Assembly: GCF_030263895.1 (NCBI RefSeq)
Contig: NZ_CP127161.1
Span: 744,001-808,000, forward strand
Source: Proteiniborus sp. MB09-C3
GTDB lineage: Bacteria; Bacillota; Clostridia; Tissierellales; Proteiniboraceae
Direction of reading: 5' to 3'
Length of the DNA: 64,000 bases
Below the pieces are notes generated by a model, which was not told where the DNA came from, ran no database searches, and saw only the letters and a program-made list of their open reading frames with translations. Position numbers and translations under genes: made by a program. Positions 9,541 through 18,632 of the stretch are shown piece by piece; position 1 is the first letter of the stretch, and each line of letters begins with the position of its first letter.

Positions 9541-10107
9541 ATGAGGTACGTAGGAGCCATTTCTGATGCAGATATTTTAATTAATTTAGCCAGAGTTAAC
9601 AGATTGGATGTTTTAGAACTTTTATTTGAGGAAATCATCATTCCACAATTTGTGTATGATATTGAAATAAAGAAAAATGCAGGCAAGTGTTATGGTGTAA
9701 TTAATCAAGCCATTCATAAAGATGGGAGCATATTTAAGGTAGTAGATAGGAAGAAAGATATATCTGTAAATATACTTGCAAGAGGTATTATTGAAGATAA
9801 GAAAAAGGTAATCGGTCCAGGAGAAAGTGAATGTGCAGGATATGCTCAGGCGTTGAGAATTCCAATAATAATATCAGATAATTATACTGAATTTAAGTGG
9901 CTAGATGAGTTCATTACCCTGACACACAATAATATTTTGGCTTTATGTGTGTATTTTGGCGAGATTACAAAAAGTGAGGCAGAAGATATTTTTAATCAAA
10001 TTAATGATAATTTAACTCGTCCGACTGGGGATACCTTTGAAGACCAATATGGAAAGGCCTTTATAAGATTTGAGAGAAATGGTTGGAAAAAATATTTGGG
10101 CATATAG
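9541..10107 (+). CDS. PIN-like nuclease-domain protein
   Basis: 188 residues. An N-terminal acidic motif (ISDADILINLARVNRLDVL), central GPGESECAGYAQAL and then IIISDNYTEF give the spaced D...E...D pattern of PIN-like ribonucleases. It starts 1 nt after the metallopeptidase stop. With the XRE and ImmA genes it forms a triad likely to act as a toxin-antitoxin, regulatory or defence unit. RNase activity is inferred from motif spacing only. Confidence 0.7.
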   Translation: MRYVGAISDADILINLARVNRLDVLELLFEEIIIPQFVYDIEIKKNAGKCYGVINQAIHKDGSIFKVVDRKKDISVNILARGIIEDKKKVIGPGESECAGYAQALRIPIIISDNYTEFKWLDEFITLTHNNILALCVYFGEITKSEAEDIFNQINDNLTRPTGDTFEDQYGKAFIRFERNGWKKYLGI

Positions 10108-10117
10108 GGGAAGGTAT

Positions 10118-10322
10118 ATGATGGGTTAAAGGAATTAGGTCGGATGAAAATGGTAATTGTTACAATATAATAGTTTTCTTCTGTATATTCGCTACAATAG
10201 CATTAGTGACACAGACGGAGAGCATATTCTCTTTATACGGGCAGGTTTATTCTGGCATTATTATAGGAGAATGTGCTTTTTATTTTTTTGAAAGAAAATT
10301 TAGACGACGAAATCAAGGTTAG
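10118..10322 (+). pseudogene. Small membrane protein remnant without an intact start
   Basis: An open frame from 10122 to TAG 10322 encodes a hydrophobic segment (IIVFFCIFATIALV), a second one, and a basic tail (FERKFRRRNQG). It has no in-frame ATG or TTG; the ATG pair at 10118 after GGGGAAGG is one base out of frame. Either a frameshifted gene or one starting at GTG 10206. Not recognised. Confidence 0.35.
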
Positions 10323-10580
10323 GGGTGATATCATTTAAGACCAAAAGTATTCCATTAAACCATATTCCTCTTACTAACCTATAATTCTTTATTTTCTAAA
10401 TCCCTATTATATATGTATATTAGTTAGAAAGGCCAAAGGCTCATGTATATAGGGATTCAAAGTAAACTGAAAAGACAAAAATTAATAAGATTGTTACAAA
10501 TAAATTACATTTTATTAAAAGGGACCTGACAAATATTTCTATGCGCGCTACAATTATTATAAAAGGGAAAGGAGTTGATT

Positions 10581-10781
10581 ATGGTGAAAAGGAAAATGAA
10601 TATAATTTTTAATATATTAATACCTACAGCAGTTGGGTTTACAACATTTTTCTTGATTTACTATTTATATCAAAAGATGTTTTTCGAATATAGATGGCTA
10701 GCAGTAATACCTCTTGCAATAGTAACAGGCTATATGATAGTAGAAAATAGAAGAGAGTGGGAAATGATAAAACAGGGATAA
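10581..10781 (+). CDS. Small two-helix membrane protein
   Basis: 66 residues with two transmembrane helices (about residues 8-30 and 37-55) and a basic N-terminus. AAAGGAG lies 6 nt before ATG 10581. The coding sequence for its second helix is duplicated at 13395-13464. Function unknown. It lies in the integrase/primase module, where small membrane proteins are common. Confidence 0.6.
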   Translation: MVKRKMNIIFNILIPTAVGFTTFFLIYYLYQKMFFEYRWLAVIPLAIVTGYMIVENRREWEMIKQG

Positions 10782-10803
10782 GGGAAACCTTATCTCTGTT
10801 TTA
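10771..10803 (+). terminator. Intrinsic terminator
   Basis: Stem AACAGGGATAAGG with CCTTATCTCTGTT (one mismatch), loop GAAA, then TTATT. It overlaps the stop codon of the 66-aa membrane protein gene. Confidence 0.6.
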
Positions 10804-10825
10804 TTAGGGGGGGATTGGCGAATTG

Positions 10826-10906
10826 ATGTATTTAACAATTGTCATGATTTTTTGTATTACCGTTGCTGGCATTGCCTGTATTTGGTTCATGTGTAGAAGG
10901 AAATAG
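10826..10906 (+). CDS. 26-residue single-helix membrane peptide
   Basis: ATG 10826 follows a GGGGGGG tract about 12 nt upstream. The peptide is a hydrophobic helix (MYLTIVMIFCITVAGIACIW) ended by a basic tail (CRRK). That profile matches small membrane peptides such as type I toxins or phage/ICE leader peptides, without similarity to a specific family. Expression is uncertain. Confidence 0.4.
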   Translation: MYLTIVMIFCITVAGIACIWFMCRRK

Positions 10907-10969
10907 CATATTTTGCATAGTTTCAAAAGGTTGAATTTATATTTTGCAATATATTTTAAAAGTGTACAG

Positions 10970-11152
10970 ATGGATGATAATTTTGAAAAAACATATAAGC
11001 GATGGAAATCGGGTGAAATAACTGCTGTTAAGGCTATGGAATCATGTATGATGTATTTATCAAGAAGAGAAACAATAAGAACCAACCCCATAGTTAGGTT
11101 CTTATTGTTTCTCTTCTTAGCAATTATTCGTCTAATAGGCTATTTTGAATGA
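10970..11152 (+). CDS. Small protein with a resolvase-type C-terminal HTH-like start
   Basis: 60 codons. The first 25 residues (MDDNFEKTYKRWKSGEITAV, then KAME) resemble the C-terminal HTH region of serine recombinases (F..VY..WK.GEITAVEAM). The second half is translated from a long perfect hairpin (11062-11118) and the 3' end of the convergent primase gene, so it is probably not native. Likely a resolvase remnant; weak ribosome binding site. Confidence 0.35.
   Translation: MDDNFEKTYKRWKSGEITAVKAMESCMMYLSRRETIRTNPIVRFLLFLFLAIIRLIGYFE
11062..11118. repeat. 22-bp perfect hairpin, copy A
   Basis: Arms at 11062-11083 and 11097-11118 pair perfectly over 22 bp around a 13-nt loop. The core (GAGAAACAATAAGAACC and its complement) recurs as a second hairpin at 13300-13347. 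Copy A lies just beyond the 3' end of the minus-strand primase gene and may terminate its transcript, although the T run is poor. Confidence 0.7.
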
Positions 11153-13103
11153 GTAGATATTTCTTAGTGTCTATACCTAGTTTTTGATTAATGTTTTTAT
11201 TAGCCTTCACATATATCAGGTCGTATTTTTGAATGACATCAGGTAAAACCTTCCTAAATTCATATTCTTTTGCTCCACGCCTTATATAATGGTTGTCCAC
11301 TTTTAATTTATAATCCATAACCATATCTTTGGTGAAGTAACCATAGGTTTTGATTTGTTGCAGTATGAATACTTCTATGGCATCTCTTATGCTTTTGCTT
11401 TTCTCGGTATCTTTCACATTTACATGATAGATTTTATTTGCAAACTCTTCTCCAAAACAGTTTTCCAAATATTTTTTGCTCATACCCATGATGCTAAATT
11501 TATATTGAAGCATGATGGATGCCCTTTCATCTGCTGTTTTAAAAGCCTTATTATAATCAGGAATAGTATAGAAAGAAATTCCGTTTTGACTATTATCTTT
11601 GGAAATTTGAATAGCAGTTGCCCTTAAATTTTTATTTACATGGCTATATGGGATTTTGTTGAGTAATCCTAAGGTGCAAAATAAGTTAATGTATTTATTT
11701 GTATTCACGACGCTTTTATTCCTCTTCCCTGCAAGATATCGATTAGAAAAGAAAAATATGCTTTCTCCATTTGTATTAAAGAAACGGTTAACAATATTTT
11801 CTTTACCAATTTCAAGAATATCTAATAGTAGAGGGTAACCAAACCTAATGATACGGTTTAGGCTTGGAAATTCATCTTTCCTTTTATCAAGTTGGCTTAA
11901 AAGCATAATGTTATTTTCAAATTTTTTATTTTGTTCGCTTATCCAAGTTGAATCTTCTAATTTAATATGAAAATATTCAATTAACTCTCTTATAGCAGTT
12001 GAAGTGTCGCAGTTTTCTCTAATTTTAACTATATCAATAATATCCATGCCTTTCCCAGCATTATGGCAAATACAAGTAGGAGAATTACAAAAATACTTGT
12101 AATATCCACCGCTATTTTTTATGACAGCACTGGGGTTGTTGTCGTTATGGAATATGCATTTAAAGTTTACATTAGGCTTTGCATCAATACCTAGATAACT
12201 TATTAAATCCTGCTGTTTTAAAAATGGAATCAAGTCCTCATACTGTAAGACTGGAGTAGAATGAACTTTATGGGTTCCTTTTTGCAAGTTGCTGGTCTTA
12301 GCCCTCGTAGCAGCGGGTTTTAGTTCAAGATTTTTAGCATCCTTAATCAACTCAATGATATTACAATCTATGGCACTTGCAATATCGTGTTGAGTATATT
12401 TTATTTCTGTATTGAGGTATATACATTTTATAGTAAATGGGTCTTTTGGATTCTTTAAATGTTTATAATTTATTAGCCTTAAAACTCTATTTATATCCTT
12501 TACACTGCTATCAGCATGCTCTTTTCTTTCTTCAAAGGCGGAGAAATAGTCAATAAGTTTTTCTTGGAGTGGGGTAAAAGAGCCTAAACTTTGTGGCTTA
12601 TCAGGGGCAAGCAGCCAATACACATGAAAGCCGTTTTTAGTTTCTACAATGGCATTTGGAATTAGTTTTAAATTTTCTAATTTCTTCAGAAAAGCAATTT
12701 TATATTTCTCTATTTCTTCTTTGTTCCTATATTCATATACAGTCTTTCCTTCAGAATCATTAAAGAGTTCTCCGTTAATAATTTTTGGAACCTTTCCAAA
12801 ATCCATATCAATAAAGTGTGCATTCACTATTTTAATAGAACCTTTTCTTTGTCCACCACTGTTTACTACAAAATAGACTCCATAGCCTTGTCTCTGATAT
12901 TTTTGAATAACTTTTTGCATGAGAGGATATTCTAAACTGTCATCTAAAGTAAGAAGACAGTCAAAGTTCTTTGCTATATGCTTTTCCTCCTGAATGAGCC
13001 TAAAGTATACTTTTTCATTTTCCTTTTTAAATAGGGATAAAAACTCAAAATCTGTTATGCCTAATGCTTCACGATTTTCATAGTTAATTCCTAAATTCAT
13101 CAA
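11124..13103 (-). CDS. Mobile-element replication primase (prim-pol-like plus CHC2 zinc finger)
   Basis: 659 residues. The N-terminal half has archaeo-eukaryotic primase-type motifs: AHFIDMDFGK (D-x-D, about residue 95) and ETKNGFHVYWLL (about residue 158). The middle carries a CHC2-type zinc finger (FKCIFHNDNNPSA..., YFCNSPTC) as in DnaG-like primases of plasmids and integrative elements. The C-terminal third is an unassigned helical region. Such proteins prime replication of the excised element. The GGAGGAG binding site is in the arm of a hairpin at 13105-13125. The integrase gene lies upstream on the same strand. Confidence 0.8.
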   Translation of the reverse strand: MMNLGINYENREALGITDFEFLSLFKKENEKVYFRLIQEEKHIAKNFDCLLTLDDSLEYPLMQKVIQKYQRQGYGVYFVVNSGGQRKGSIKIVNAHFIDMDFGKVPKIINGELFNDSEGKTVYEYRNKEEIEKYKIAFLKKLENLKLIPNAIVETKNGFHVYWLLAPDKPQSLGSFTPLQEKLIDYFSAFEERKEHADSSVKDINRVLRLINYKHLKNPKDPFTIKCIYLNTEIKYTQHDIASAIDCNIIELIKDAKNLELKPAATRAKTSNLQKGTHKVHSTPVLQYEDLIPFLKQQDLISYLGIDAKPNVNFKCIFHNDNNPSAVIKNSGGYYKYFCNSPTCICHNAGKGMDIIDIVKIRENCDTSTAIRELIEYFHIKLEDSTWISEQNKKFENNIMLLSQLDKRKDEFPSLNRIIRFGYPLLLDILEIGKENIVNRFFNTNGESIFFFSNRYLAGKRNKSVVNTNKYINLFCTLGLLNKIPYSHVNKNLRATAIQISKDNSQNGISFYTIPDYNKAFKTADERASIMLQYKFSIMGMSKKYLENCFGEEFANKIYHVNVKDTEKSKSIRDAIEVFILQQIKTYGYFTKDMVMDYKLKVDNHYIRRGAKEYEFRKVLPDVIQKYDLIYVKANKNINQKLGIDTKKYLLIQNSLLDE

Positions 13104-13104
13104 A

Positions 13105-13125
13105 ACTCCTCCGTTTCAGAGGAGT
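13105..13125 (-). promoter_or_regulatory. Hairpin sequestering the primase ribosome binding site
   Basis: ACTCCTC (13105-13111) pairs with GAGGAGT (13119-13125) across a 7-nt loop. On the minus strand the arm nearest the ATG contains the Shine-Dalgarno GGAGGAG, so folding would mask it. Translational control is inferred. Confidence 0.5.
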
Positions 13126-13140
13126 CACTAGATATTATGT

Positions 13141-13212
13141 TTTCCGTTTACATTGAGGCGTTCTCCGTATTATTTTATAAATCTCCGTTTTTAAATAATG
13201 TGTTTCCCGTTT
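13141..13212. repeat. Iteron-like array upstream of the primase gene
   Basis: Four degenerate copies of TTYTCCGTTTT have their CCGT cores at 13144, 13165, 13185 and 13207, a spacing of 20-22 bp or two helical turns; a further CCGT lies at 13111 in the RBS hairpin. The position, the phase and the flanking AT-rich DNA suggest a Rep/primase binding site or replication origin. The function is inferred. Confidence 0.5.
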
Positions 13213-13290
13213 TGATTAGCGACTCCATTGTTTATTTTTTAGCATTATATTTGTTGTGCTATTGAAATCAAATTTTTACATAGACTTTTT

Positions 13291-13352
13291 TATAAAAAAG
13301 AGAAACAATAAGAACCTAACTATGCGTATAGGTTCTTATTGTTTCTCCTTTT
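13291..13352 (-). terminator. Hairpin copy B, terminator of the integrase gene
   Basis: A 19-bp perfect stem (13300-13318 with 13329-13347) shares its 17-bp core with copy A. On the minus strand it is followed by CTTTTTTAT, giving a good intrinsic terminator between the integrase stop and the primase gene. Confidence 0.6.
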
Positions 13353-13394
13353 AGAAATTATGAAGCAAGTAGAAAAGGACTGCTTAATAGCAGG

Positions 13395-13464
13395 TATAGA
13401 TGGCTAGTAGTAATACCTCTTGCAATAGTAACAGTCTATATGATAATAGAAAATAGGAAGGAAG
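13395..13464 (+). repeat. Partial duplicate of the 10581-10781 membrane-protein gene
   Basis: About 70 bp closely matches 10689-10758 (few mismatches). It covers the second transmembrane helix and part of the basic tail and ends in a stop at 13471. There is no start codon, so it is a gene fragment. Together with the paired hairpins it shows a duplication around the primase gene. Confidence 0.65.
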
Positions 13465-13510
13465 TATTATAGATTTAAAAAACAGGCAAATGATGCCTGC
13501 TTTTTAAATC

Positions 13511-14425
13511 CTAAATTAATGTTTCTATTGCTGCCTCCAATTCTTCTTGCCTTGGAATAGTATATACTTGTGCCGTAACATAACCAGAAGCATGACCTGC
13601 AAGTTGAGCAACTATAGAAATATCAACCCCATTTTTGAGAAGTGTTCTGCAAAAATAGTGCCTAAAAGAATGAATAGTTACATCCGTAATCCCTATTTGT
13701 GCACAGTATTTTTTGAAAATCTTCCAAATTCCTGACCTAGTGTAAGGGGTCTTGCGTTCGGATATGAACAGATTATCATACTCCGTTTTAATGTTTTTTC
13801 TTATTGTCATCCAGTTGTTAATTGCATCCCGAACATCCCTATGCAAGGGTATATAACGTACTTTATTTTGCTTTCCTATTACTTTTAAGTTTCCTTTTCG
13901 TTCAGTTATATCAATATCAGCGATACGGATATTTATGAGTTCAAGATTTCTAACCCCGCATCTTGTAAAAATCTCAAACATGGCAATATGAGCCTTGTTA
14001 CCTCCACGGTATATATGACGGCGTAAGGCACGGTAGGTCTGTTCATCCAAAGATTTGGGTGCAGCAGGTGATTGAATCTTTATTTTTTTAATTGCTTTGG
14101 CAGGATTATTTTTTATATATTTTTCTCCTTCAAGAAATTCAAAGTAACTCTTCAGACTGGCCAATCTTAAATTAATGGTTGTTTCTTTCAAATGCCTTGT
14201 TCCCTGTAGATATGAACGCATATCTCTGATATCAATTTCAGTTACTACAATAGGGTCAAAATTTATGCCATTGGTTTCTTCAAACCATTTCGCAAATGCC
14301 TGCACATGCTCGATATAAGTTTTTATTGTGGAATCAGACTTGTCTATGCTCATCAAATAAGTAGCAAATTCATCAAGATAAAAATTGCTTTCAGTTAATC
14401 CCTTATTATATTCCATCATCAACAT
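13511..14425 (-). CDS. Tyrosine recombinase / integrase (XerC/D-like)
   Basis: 304 residues. N-terminal SAM-like core-binding domain (about residues 12-100), then the catalytic domain with all expected residues: Arg in FTRCGVRNLELINI, Lys in GNLKVIGKQNKVRYIPL, HSFRHYF (HxxR), GHAS and the nucleophile region AQVYT near the C-terminus. Size is typical of phage and integrative-element integrases. It is convergent with nothing on its left but co-directional with the primase gene, suggesting one integrative module. The attachment site could not be identified by eye. Confidence 0.92.
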   Translation of the reverse strand: MLMMEYNKGLTESNFYLDEFATYLMSIDKSDSTIKTYIEHVQAFAKWFEETNGINFDPIVVTEIDIRDMRSYLQGTRHLKETTINLRLASLKSYFEFLEGEKYIKNNPAKAIKKIKIQSPAAPKSLDEQTYRALRRHIYRGGNKAHIAMFEIFTRCGVRNLELINIRIADIDITERKGNLKVIGKQNKVRYIPLHRDVRDAINNWMTIRKNIKTEYDNLFISERKTPYTRSGIWKIFKKYCAQIGITDVTIHSFRHYFCRTLLKNGVDISIVAQLAGHASGYVTAQVYTIPRQEELEAAIETLI

Positions 14426-14669
14426 CCTTCCTATAGTTTTTAATACTATAAAATATATTGGATAAGAGTTTCAAGAGAGTGTTAAAGTTTTGTTTCCAAT
14501 TTTTTATGGGATAATGGGCGATTATATGGGTGTTTTTATTTAGATTTAAAGAGAACTGGAAAAAGAACTTATATTTTGTTGAAAGATTTAGTGGATAAAA
14601 GAGGAAATATGAGACTAACGTCAAATTAAATAATAATAAGTTATATTAGTATGAGGGGTGAGGGGAATT

Positions 14670-17600
14670 ATGGGAGACACAAAAACAGACAATAATATAC
14701 GAGTTTTTGTTGATGAGCCAATAGGAAATATAGATAGTGATGAGTTTGGTCATAGACACTATGTGGACGTTATAAAGAATATTATTGATAATTGTCAAAA
14801 TGAGCAATTAAATATTGGCTTATTTGGGAAGTGGGGAGTAGGGAAAACTACAATTATAAACTTGTTAAAAAATCGAATCGATAATTCAAAGAAATATAAA
14901 ACAGTTATGTTTGAATGCTGGAAATATACAAATGAACCTATATCTTTAAAAAGAAAGTTTCTTTTAGAAGTAGCAAAACAAACTGGTGAGCCCGTCGATG
15001 AATTGATAGAATCACTTTATATAAAAGGAAATCGACAGATAAATAATCAGTCAATTCTAAAAAGTGAAAGCAATCTTAAAAAAAGCATTAAGGAAATGTT
15101 TAAAGGATTGCTATGTTCATCTATTATAATATTAATTGCCGAAGTGATTTTTTATTTGTTTTTATTTAGATGGCTTCATATAGAAGGACAAATGTCAATA
15201 CCTTTATTTTTCAATGCTATTGTTGTTGGGGTTATTTATTATGTGGTTAAAATATTAAGAGACTATACTTCTAATGTAACAATAACAAAGTCAAATGAAA
15301 ACTTAGAGAGTTTAGAGCAATTTGAAAAGTCATTTAAAAAACTTATAAATAATTTTGTCAAAAATAATAATAAAATTATTGTCTTTGTTGATGATTTGGA
15401 TAGATGTCAGAGCAAAAAGGTCATTGAAGTATTAGAGACAATAAAAACGTTCATGAATATAAAAAATTGTATTTTTATTATTGCCTGTGATGACGCAATT
15501 TTGAAAAAAGCCTTAACTGAAGAAAAAATAGATGATACAGATTATTTAGATAAAATCTTTCAAATTAAAATGGCTATACCCCCATTTAGGCAAGAAAAAA
15601 TTAGAAACTACACAATTAAGTTACTAAATAGTATAGACATAGATATTCCTAAAGAAGAATTAAAAGAGATTATTCATGTTCTAATTTATAAAAATGTTAT
15701 GAGCCCAAGGAAAGTAAAAATACTTTTAAATAATTTTATTTTGTTATATGTAATTTTTAAAGAAAGGCTACAAGAAAATTATTTTAGTACAAACTTTACA
15801 TTAGACTTAAAATTTCTGGCTAAAATAACGGTATTGCAGACGGAATTTACACAACTATATTATGACTTAGTAAATAATAATAGACTATTGGAGTACGTTG
15901 AGAGAGTAAGAAGAGGAGATAATAACTTTGAAGAATCACAAGTTGGTATTCTAAGTAAATATTATGTTGAAAAAGAGCAAGGGTTTCAAGTTAAGGATGA
16001 TTTTAAAGAAGCAATAGAGTATTTGTATTATACAAGCAATTATTTTGTTTCACGTGAGCATATTAAAACTTATATTTATTTATCCCAAGACACATTAAAT
16101 ACTTTCTATTCGGATGAGTATGTAGAAAATTTGGAAAATTTAATAATTTACAAAGATATTAAAGGGTTTATTGCTGAATTAAATAAAACTAAATCTGAAG
16201 ATGAAAGAGTTGAAATATTTAATAACCTACTGATGAGAATAGATAAATATGAAAATCTAGACATTATAAATATTCTTAATAGTTTATCAAATTTAAATAT
16301 TGTACAATTAGTTCCAGAAAAAATTGAATATCAATTTGCAAGTACTATATTAAATAAGATGCAACAATATAAAAATAATATAAAACAATTTGATATAAAT
16401 GGTGTTGTGTATTATATTAATATAACTGAACAATATAATTACTATTTAGATATTATTAATGAGTATATGCATAGCCTGACATTAGATAATTTAAATTATA
16501 CAATTAATATATTAAATGCTGTTTGTATGAATCATAAGTTGTCATTTGATATTAGTCTACTAGATAGATTTTTAGTTAAACTACATGAAAAAAACCATAA
16601 AGAAGTAATAAGGATAATAAGTAAAATTAATAATAACCGGAAAGCATTAGAAAAATATTTTGCAGGAGATATTTTTGAAACAATAATGGATTTTAAAGAG
16701 CAATACTCAGACAATGAGAAAGAGATAATAGCAGAATATTTACTTAATATTAGCGAAAAATTGAGTAATAATAGTCACAACTTATTAACTGAAAAACTAT
16801 TAAATTATATTAATGATGATAATGAAATAATGTCATTTACTTGCGTTGAAATTTTAGATAATATTATAAATTTAAATAAAGATATTAGTGAATATGCTGC
16901 AAATATAATTGATGCTTTATCATTGGAAACAAGTAAGTGTAAAGATAGTGACAAATGTAATAAAATATTTAAGTTGATAATAAAAGTTGGGAAAGAATAT
17001 AAAATTGATGATGATAATAAAGCAAAAATAATTAACAGGTTATGTGATTATTATACTAAAGAAAATGAATTCTTCATAAGAAATTATACAAATGTTGTTA
17101 ATGATATTGCTGAAGAATATGGCAATATGGATAGAATAGTTCAAAGCATAATACAAGTTATAAATTCCTTAAGAACAACAAATAATAGTAGCAAATATTT
17201 AGTTAAATACCTAGATGGTATAAAAGAATACATTGATTCTGCACAAAAAAATTCTATTTTACAAACTATATTAAACTTACTTAGTAACCAAAGTCATCAA
17301 GTGAATGAGAGTATAATGAAGTTTTTATATTTGATACTAAGGCAATGTTCATTTATTATAGAACCTGATAAAGTAAGTCCATTGTCAAATATTTTGATTA
17401 CGATAATAAATTCTCAACAAAGGAATCCTAACCCTGTTAATGAAGAAATCATTAAATTGACATATACTACATATAATGACTTGTTATACTTATTTAATAC
17501 TAATAGTTTAATAAACCAATACTTTTCTAGTATATTAACTAAAATAGAAAGCAATCTAATATATGATTTTGCTGTAAAACAGTTTATCCAAAACTATACT

Positions 17601-18449
17601 ATACTATCTGATAATAATATTAGGCAAAGAATTTTGTCCAATATAATTTCAAAAAATTCTAAGGAAATAGATAATAACTCACAAAAGATTATTGAAATTT
17701 TAATTTATTACGGTAACGAAATTATAAACCAACTTCTAGATACAATATTTAAATTTATCGATAAAAAGTTTAACATGTCTGATAAAATAAACAACTTATG
17801 TAAAATAATTTCTAAATTAGATTTTACTTATAAAGATGTAGAATTAAGAATACTTTTATCTATGTATTCAGTATTTGAAAAGGAAGTACAGAAAAATGTG
17901 TTCAATAATTTGCTGTTTAACGAAAGAAGTGTAAGGGAAAACACTATTAAACTCTTTATGGAGGGTAAAGTTGATAATGAATATCTATACACATTGAATA
18001 CAGTATCAGAGAAGATAGATAGTGATGAAGAAAGAAGAGATTACTATTCTCTAATAGAGGATAAAATGAAAAACAGTTCATTAGAGAGTGAAATTAACAG
18101 GCTACTTCAATTATTTGTTGGTTTAAAAGATAATGATAAGTATTTAGCAGCAAATAAACTGAATGCGACTATTAATAATACTTTTATTTACTTACTTGAA
18201 GGTGGATTGGCACAAAAGAAAGCAGCACTTGACACTTTAACTTTATATTATAATCAAAAAAAGTTTCCAAGAGGAATGAGTTCTAAGTTAGCAAAGGCAT
18301 TAAATAATATTATTAAAAATGATGAAGAAATAAGGCAGAAAGCGATTAGTATATCTATTAATTCTGGTCTATATAAGATGAGTGGTGCAAATATAAGTGA
18401 GTTAAAAGAAATTGTTGAGAAATATTCGAAGACAGGAACTGAAGGTTAA
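14670..18449 (+). CDS. Large KAP-family P-loop NTPase with membrane insert
   Basis: About 1259 residues, far longer than a minimal KAP protein. Walker A (GLFGKWGVGKTT, about residue 50) and Walker B (IIVFVDDLDRCQ, about residue 240) flank two transmembrane helices (about 147-195), the inserted-membrane arrangement typical of KAP NTPases. The remaining ~850 residues are Asn/Ile/Lys-rich helices that look like an alpha-solenoid with no recognised domain. Several KAP proteins (such as PifA) exclude phage. It stands alone, between an integrase and an IS66 element, near R-M genes. ATG 14670 follows GAGGGG; GTG 14658 is an alternative. A defence role is inferred. Confidence 0.85.
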   Translation: MGDTKTDNNIRVFVDEPIGNIDSDEFGHRHYVDVIKNIIDNCQNEQLNIGLFGKWGVGKTTIINLLKNRIDNSKKYKTVMFECWKYTNEPISLKRKFLLEVAKQTGEPVDELIESLYIKGNRQINNQSILKSESNLKKSIKEMFKGLLCSSIIILIAEVIFYLFLFRWLHIEGQMSIPLFFNAIVVGVIYYVVKILRDYTSNVTITKSNENLESLEQFEKSFKKLINNFVKNNNKIIVFVDDLDRCQSKKVIEVLETIKTFMNIKNCIFIIACDDAILKKALTEEKIDDTDYLDKIFQIKMAIPPFRQEKIRNYTIKLLNSIDIDIPKEELKEIIHVLIYKNVMSPRKVKILLNNFILLYVIFKERLQENYFSTNFTLDLKFLAKITVLQTEFTQLYYDLVNNNRLLEYVERVRRGDNNFEESQVGILSKYYVEKEQGFQVKDDFKEAIEYLYYTSNYFVSREHIKTYIYLSQDTLNTFYSDEYVENLENLIIYKDIKGFIAELNKTKSEDERVEIFNNLLMRIDKYENLDIINILNSLSNLNIVQLVPEKIEYQFASTILNKMQQYKNNIKQFDINGVVYYINITEQYNYYLDIINEYMHSLTLDNLNYTINILNAVCMNHKLSFDISLLDRFLVKLHEKNHKEVIRIISKINNNRKALEKYFAGDIFETIMDFKEQYSDNEKEIIAEYLLNISEKLSNNSHNLLTEKLLNYINDDNEIMSFTCVEILDNIINLNKDISEYAANIIDALSLETSKCKDSDKCNKIFKLIIKVGKEYKIDDDNKAKIINRLCDYYTKENEFFIRNYTNVVNDIAEEYGNMDRIVQSIIQVINSLRTTNNSSKYLVKYLDGIKEYIDSAQKNSILQTILNLLSNQSHQVNESIMKFLYLILRQCSFIIEPDKVSPLSNILITIINSQQRNPNPVNEEIIKLTYTTYNDLLYLFNTNSLINQYFSSILTKIESNLIYDFAVKQFIQNYTILSDNNIRQRILSNIISKNSKEIDNNSQKIIEILIYYGNEIINQLLDTIFKFIDKKFNMSDKINNLCKIISKLDFTYKDVELRILLSMYSVFEKEVQKNVFNNLLFNERSVRENTIKLFMEGKVDNEYLYTLNTVSEKIDSDEERRDYYSLIEDKMKNSSLESEINRLLQLFVGLKDNDKYLAANKLNATINNTFIYLLEGGLAQKKAALDTLTLYYNQKKFPRGMSSKLAKALNNIIKNDEEIRQKAISISINSGLYKMSGANISELKEIVEKYSKTGTEG

Positions 18450-18463
18450 CAATTATTACCACA

Positions 18464-18504
18464 AAGGGTTTTGGTAGGTTATTTAGGCTACTAAAACCTT
18501 TTTT
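18464..18504 (+). terminator. Intrinsic terminator of the KAP gene
   Basis: An imperfect stem pairs AGGGTTTTGGTAG with CTACTAAAACCT, followed by a six-T run, 15 nt after the KAP stop codon. Confidence 0.7.
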
Positions 18505-18632
18505 AATAAAAATAATTAGTTTGATTTGGAGGAATGAGTTAATAAAAAATCACTCTAAAATTTTATTTGATAGGTAAGCGTATAATAATTGATGGATTTT
18601 ATAACTAATCCCCAAATGAGATAATAAAGTAA

